From Coffea arabica (Eukaryota; Streptophyta; Magnoliopsida; Gentianales; Rubiaceae): a DNA stretch of 64,000 nucleotides. Below are positions 60,686 through 64,000 of the stretch, in pieces (position 1 is the first letter of the stretch; every line of letters begins with the position of its first letter). Under the pieces are notes generated by a model. That model saw nothing but the letters and a program-made list of their open reading frames with translations, had not been told where the DNA came from and did not search any database. The DNA lies in assembly GCF_036785885.1 (NCBI RefSeq), contig NC_092326.1:38960287-39024286 (forward strand), in the 5' to 3' direction. The translations under genes and the position numbers were made by a program.

Positions 60686-61116
60686 CAGCAAGAAGTAAAC
60701 ACTGTTTAAAGGCAACAACAAAACAATTCTTCATCATTCATTCTAAAATTCAAAGAAAAAATAAAGAAAACTCTTGCTTAGAGAATTATATGGTACACAT
60801 ACATAGTTGTATCTGCATAAATAATAGAATATTGTAAACCTGCAGAATCAGTAAGGATTGTGTCACTGTCACCCTCGTGGTGTAGTTAAACAAAAGATAG
60901 TGCCCCTCACAAGAGGGTGTATGGCAGACCCCAACTCCCCCATGTTACCACTTACCCAAACCTGTCCCCACCTTTCCCTTTTATAAACCCCCGCCACCTT
61001 CTCAAACCCTTCCTTCCTTAACTCCCTCGGCCCTCCCAGCTTGATCGTTTCTTGATCCTTTTCTTGTATGATCATCATCTAATCCAATAATTGTCTTTAG
61101 TTTTCATCCCTCCCAT

Positions 61117-61126
61117 TATATAAATA
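61117..61126 (+). promoter_or_regulatory. Probable TATA box of the glycosylase gene
   Basis: TATATAAATA lies 52 bp upstream of the ATG at 61179, implying a leader of about 25-30 bases. It follows a C/T-rich stretch. Confidence 0.65.
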
Positions 61127-61178
61127 CTGCTCATCTTTCATAAGAGCTTGATCAACATTAGAAAACAAGTCCAGAAAA

Positions 61179-63648
61179 ATGTGTTCCTCCAAGTCTAAAC
61201 CACAAGGGAGTAACAGCCATGAAATTAGTCCTACATTATCCCACATCAATGGCAGGCCAGTCCTTCAACCAAACTGCAATCGTACCCCTCTTTTAGAAAG
61301 GCGTAATTCCCTAAAGAAATCCTCCAGAAACTCTTTTAATGCCCCATTGCCATCATCAGCACCAGCAGCAGCAGCAGCAGCAGCTAGTACTACTATAACT
61401 ACTAGTACTGGTGGAAATAGTAGTCCTAGAATCAGGGCTTCGGTGACTACCACCCCTCCTGCGTCTCCTCAGCTAAAATCCCCGCGACAACCGGCGACTA
61501 AGAGAGGAAATGATCCTAATGGATTGAACTCAAGTGTTGAGAAGGTTGTGACACCAAGAAGCACGACAAAATCTTCCGTAACTTCAAAGAAGAAATCCAA
61601 GAAATCTAGTAACGGAGGTGGAGGACATGTGACAGATTCTGCAGAGAATTCGTCATCTTCCTCATTGAAGTACTCCTCCTCCCTCATAGTTGAGGCTCCA
61701 GGAAGCATTGCAGCAGCAAGGAGGGAGCATGCTGCTATCATGCAAGTTCAAAGGAAAATGAAAATTGCTCATTATGGTAGAACAAAGTCAGCCAAGTATG
61801 AAGGGAAAGTAATTCCTCTTGATCCTTCAGCTATTACTACTACCACAGTCAAAGAGGAAAAGAAATGCAACTTTATTACATCAAATTCAGGTGTGTATAT
61901 TACAGAAAGTATATTTCATTTTTTGAAGAGAATTCTTTTTCAAGAAATAGTAGAAACCTTGATCAGTTTCTTTCAGTTTTTTTTTTTTTTTTTGATAGGA
62001 TTGAGGTTTAAATTTATTGCATGGAGTTGATAAAAGTAGCTCATTTTGTCTTCTTTGTTATGTGTTTGTGCTATGTAGACCCTATATATATTGCTTACCA
62101 TGATGAAGAATGGGGCGTACCCGTGCATGATGACAAGTAAGTTGTACCTTCCTTCACTTGGACACACACAAATAGTATATTAATAATCCAAATATGCCAT
62201 ATTTATGACTAATTGATTTTTAATATGTTACAGGCTGCTCTTTGAACTTCTAGTATTAACTGGTGCTCAAGTTGGATCAGACTGGACAACCGTCTTGAAG
62301 AAGAGGCAAGATTTCAGGTGGGGTTTTTGCCTTCTTTGTCAGAAACACGCCAATTAATTTTCTGACTTAATGAGGTGACAAAACATAAAAAATCCACGTT
62401 ATGTGTAGTGAGTTGTATTATTCTGTTCTTTTTTCAGGGATGCTTTTTCAGGGTTTGATGCAGAAATTCTGGCAAACTTTACTGAGAAAAAGATTACTTC
62501 AATATGTACTGATTATGGCATAGAATTAAGCCAGCTCAGAGGAGCTGTCGACAACGCTAACAAAATTCTGGAGGTAGCATAAAATACTAATATATTGAAG
62601 TTAATCTGATATGATTGTTTATCAGTAGTATTAGCTTTTGAACTGTCTTTTCCGTTCACTTTCTTTCATGCGATTCCTAGCATTGATGCTATTTCATGAT
62701 TTGCAAATTCTTATAGATTTTGTTTGGATTGCCACTTTTTTTTTTCAAAAAATTTTTTATATTTTTTATGAACATATTTTTTAATTAACTTTTAATTTCA
62801 CGTATATTTACATTACAATACATTTTTTTTTTTACAAAAACTAAAAAATAGATATCCAAATGGGCTCTTACTATTGCTTTTCTTGACATGTTACGGCCAA
62901 TCATTTGTAGTTTGGAATATTATTGGATCCACTTATTTAGAATAACCATGTGGAACCACATGCTACAGAACATGAAGGATGGGATATAATGATTCTTGCA
63001 GCACTGAAACCAAGAAACAAACATTTACAAAACTTTAAAATAGTTGCGCTTAAAATTCAACCTTTTCACGTAATAAATTATACTTTTTCTACAATAATCT
63101 CCAAGAGTTTAGGTGAAGATGCCTCCTTAGCCCAAAACAAAAACTAATTGCGAAAGTTTTCTATATACTCGTTTCATTTATTATCGAGTGCATACAAGCA
63201 TATAATGCAAATCGTGTTTTACTGAAATAGAGAGTCTGCTTCCACACAAAATGCCCGGATAGAGAGCCTCTTTCTTTCCTAATAATTATGTGGTGGATGT
63301 CATACTGAGCCTGGATTTATTACCTAATAACTCAATTGCTGCTGTTCTAATTTGTAACAGATCAAGAAGGAATTCGGTTCATTTGACAAGTATCTATGGT
63401 CATTTGTGAATCACAAACCAATTTCTACACAGTATAAATCATGCCTCAAGATCCCCGTGAAGACCTCAAAATCAGAGTCCATCAGCAAAGCCATGGTGAG
63501 GAGGGGATTCAGATATGTTGGCCCTACAGTTATACACTCCTTCATGCAGGCAGCTGGACTTACAAATGACCATTTGATCACCTGCCCAAGACACCTTCAA
63601 TGTCTAGCATTGGCCTCTCAGGGTCCTGCAGTGGCACCTGCCCTATAA
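61179..63648 (+). CDS. Plant TAG-family DNA-3-methyladenine glycosylase I-like protein
   Basis: This belongs to the HhH TAG base-excision repair family (EC 3.2.2.20 in bacteria). Exons 61179-61890, 62079-62136, 62234-62317, 62438-62573 and 63361-63648 join to 425 residues. Residues 1 to about 230 are a plant-specific basic, Ser/Thr/Ala-rich extension with a poly-Ala run (APAAAAAAAST), followed by SIAAARREHAAIMQVQRKMK. The catalytic-fold part begins at KKCNF, then PIYIAYHDEEWGVPVHDDK, LFELLVLTGAQVGSDWTTVL and LWSFVNHKP. It ends with RRGFRYVGPTVIHSFMQAAG and NDHLITCPRH. The bacterial zinc ligands (Cys of KKC, His of YHDEEW, His and Cys of NDHLITC) and the pocket Tyr and Trp are kept. The bacterial pocket Glu (Glu38 of E. 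coli TAG, in LEGQQAG) is replaced by Thr in LTGAQVG. Plants commonly have a non-Glu residue there, so substrate preference is uncertain. A family 2 MITE sits in the last intron. Confidence 0.92.
62722..62860 (+). mobile_element. MITE family 2, copy inside a glycosylase intron
   Basis: It starts GTTTGGATTG and ends GATATCCAAA. The interior TGAACATATTTTTTAATTAA, TTTCACGTATATTTACATTA and ACAAAAACTAAAAAATAG matches the family. It lies within intron 62574-63360, oriented with the gene. Confidence 0.65.
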
Positions 63649-64000
63649 ATTAATCACAACTAGTTAAGCAGTAATTATACCAACAAAAAGTCATGATGAT
63701 TTTAGACAGTAGTCGATTGTCTAACTATACATAGGACCCTTTTAATTTTTGTCTAGTTGTGTTAAGTGTGTCTTTCTATAAGAGAGTTTGGTCATTTAAT
63801 AGGCTATATATGGTGCTTGATAGAATCATGGTTTAGGATGATTATGATGATGAAATAATGCTAATATGAAGGAGGAAGGAATAAAGAAGGGCTGCATTGT
63901 GGTGGGGGCTCAGGAAGCATGTGCATGGTGGGCAGGCAAATGGAAATGGAAAAGGGCATGTGTCGTCTTGTTTGGTGCCTATGGCTTTCATATCCTTGGT
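63649..64000. other. 3' flank of the glycosylase gene
   Basis: This is the probable 3' UTR followed by ordinary intergenic DNA. I see no further gene or repeat before the window ends. Confidence 0.6.

Larger units (their letters stand above)
50751..61116. other. Ten-kilobase intergenic region, no gene seen
   Basis: I found no protein-coding or RNA gene. Recognisable contents are the RING gene 3' flank, a large imperfect palindrome (52674-52892), SINE-like sequences (53309-53475 and 58217-58308), copies of three MITE families (54913, 55199, 56377, 57144, 58725, 59620) and short tandem repeats. The rest is AT-rich DNA with many poly-A and poly-T runs. The last few hundred bases are the glycosylase gene promoter. 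Confidence 0.6.

Overview
The window is nuclear DNA from a flowering plant, almost certainly a eudicot. The evidence is AT-rich DNA with many introns bounded by GT-AG, long AT and GA microsatellites, tRNA-derived SINEs, small inverted-repeat transposons (MITEs), and plant-only gene families (DRM methyltransferase, CLE peptide, class III peroxidase, LRR receptor kinase). An asterid is plausible, but I cannot fix the species from sequence alone. I see no rRNA or tRNA gene, CRISPR array, LTR retrotransposon, transposase gene or virus.

I can support eight genes. From left to right: (1) the 3' part of a DRM1/2-type de novo DNA methyltransferase (+, 556-7033; its start lies off the window). (2) A single-exon type I MADS-box gene (+, 12381-13904) with a long C-terminal array of 15-residue repeats. 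(3) A CLE peptide precursor encoding exactly the TDIF (CLE41/CLE44) dodecapeptide (-, 18275-18697). (4) A secreted class III peroxidase, PER7-like (-, 21525-23268). (5) A GSO1/GSO2-type LRR receptor kinase (+, 33734-37601). (6) A small conserved plant protein of 81 residues with a tiny last exon (-, 38653-41700). (7) A large protein of 1014 residues with a C-terminal RING-HC finger (+, 44564-50750). (8) A plant TAG-family (3-methyladenine DNA glycosylase I fold) protein (+, 61179-63648). I spliced the multi-exon genes by reading frame and GT-AG sites; each joins into one open frame.

The spaces between genes (about 5 kb, 4.4 kb, 2.8 kb, 10 kb, 2.9 kb and 10.4 kb) hold mostly non-autonomous transposons. 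Several have target-site duplications readable by eye: a 153-154 bp Mutator-like MITE with 9-bp duplications, a PIF/Harbinger-like element of 978 bp flanked by TTA inside a DRM intron, and two SINEs with perfect 16-bp and 13-bp duplications. A larger inverted-repeat element (28270-28900) has a MITE nested in it. A second MITE family has five copies, one of them in an intron of gene 8. A short stretch near 11.2-11.4 kb looks plastid-derived.

The genes are independent plant transcription units, not an operon. There is a loose theme of vascular and cell-wall biology (TDIF, peroxidase, Casparian-strip receptor), but nothing in the sequence links them functionally; in particular the receptor here is not the known TDIF receptor. 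The least ordinary items are the repeat-bearing MADS protein, the intact TDIF precursor, and the MITE families with their nested insertions.
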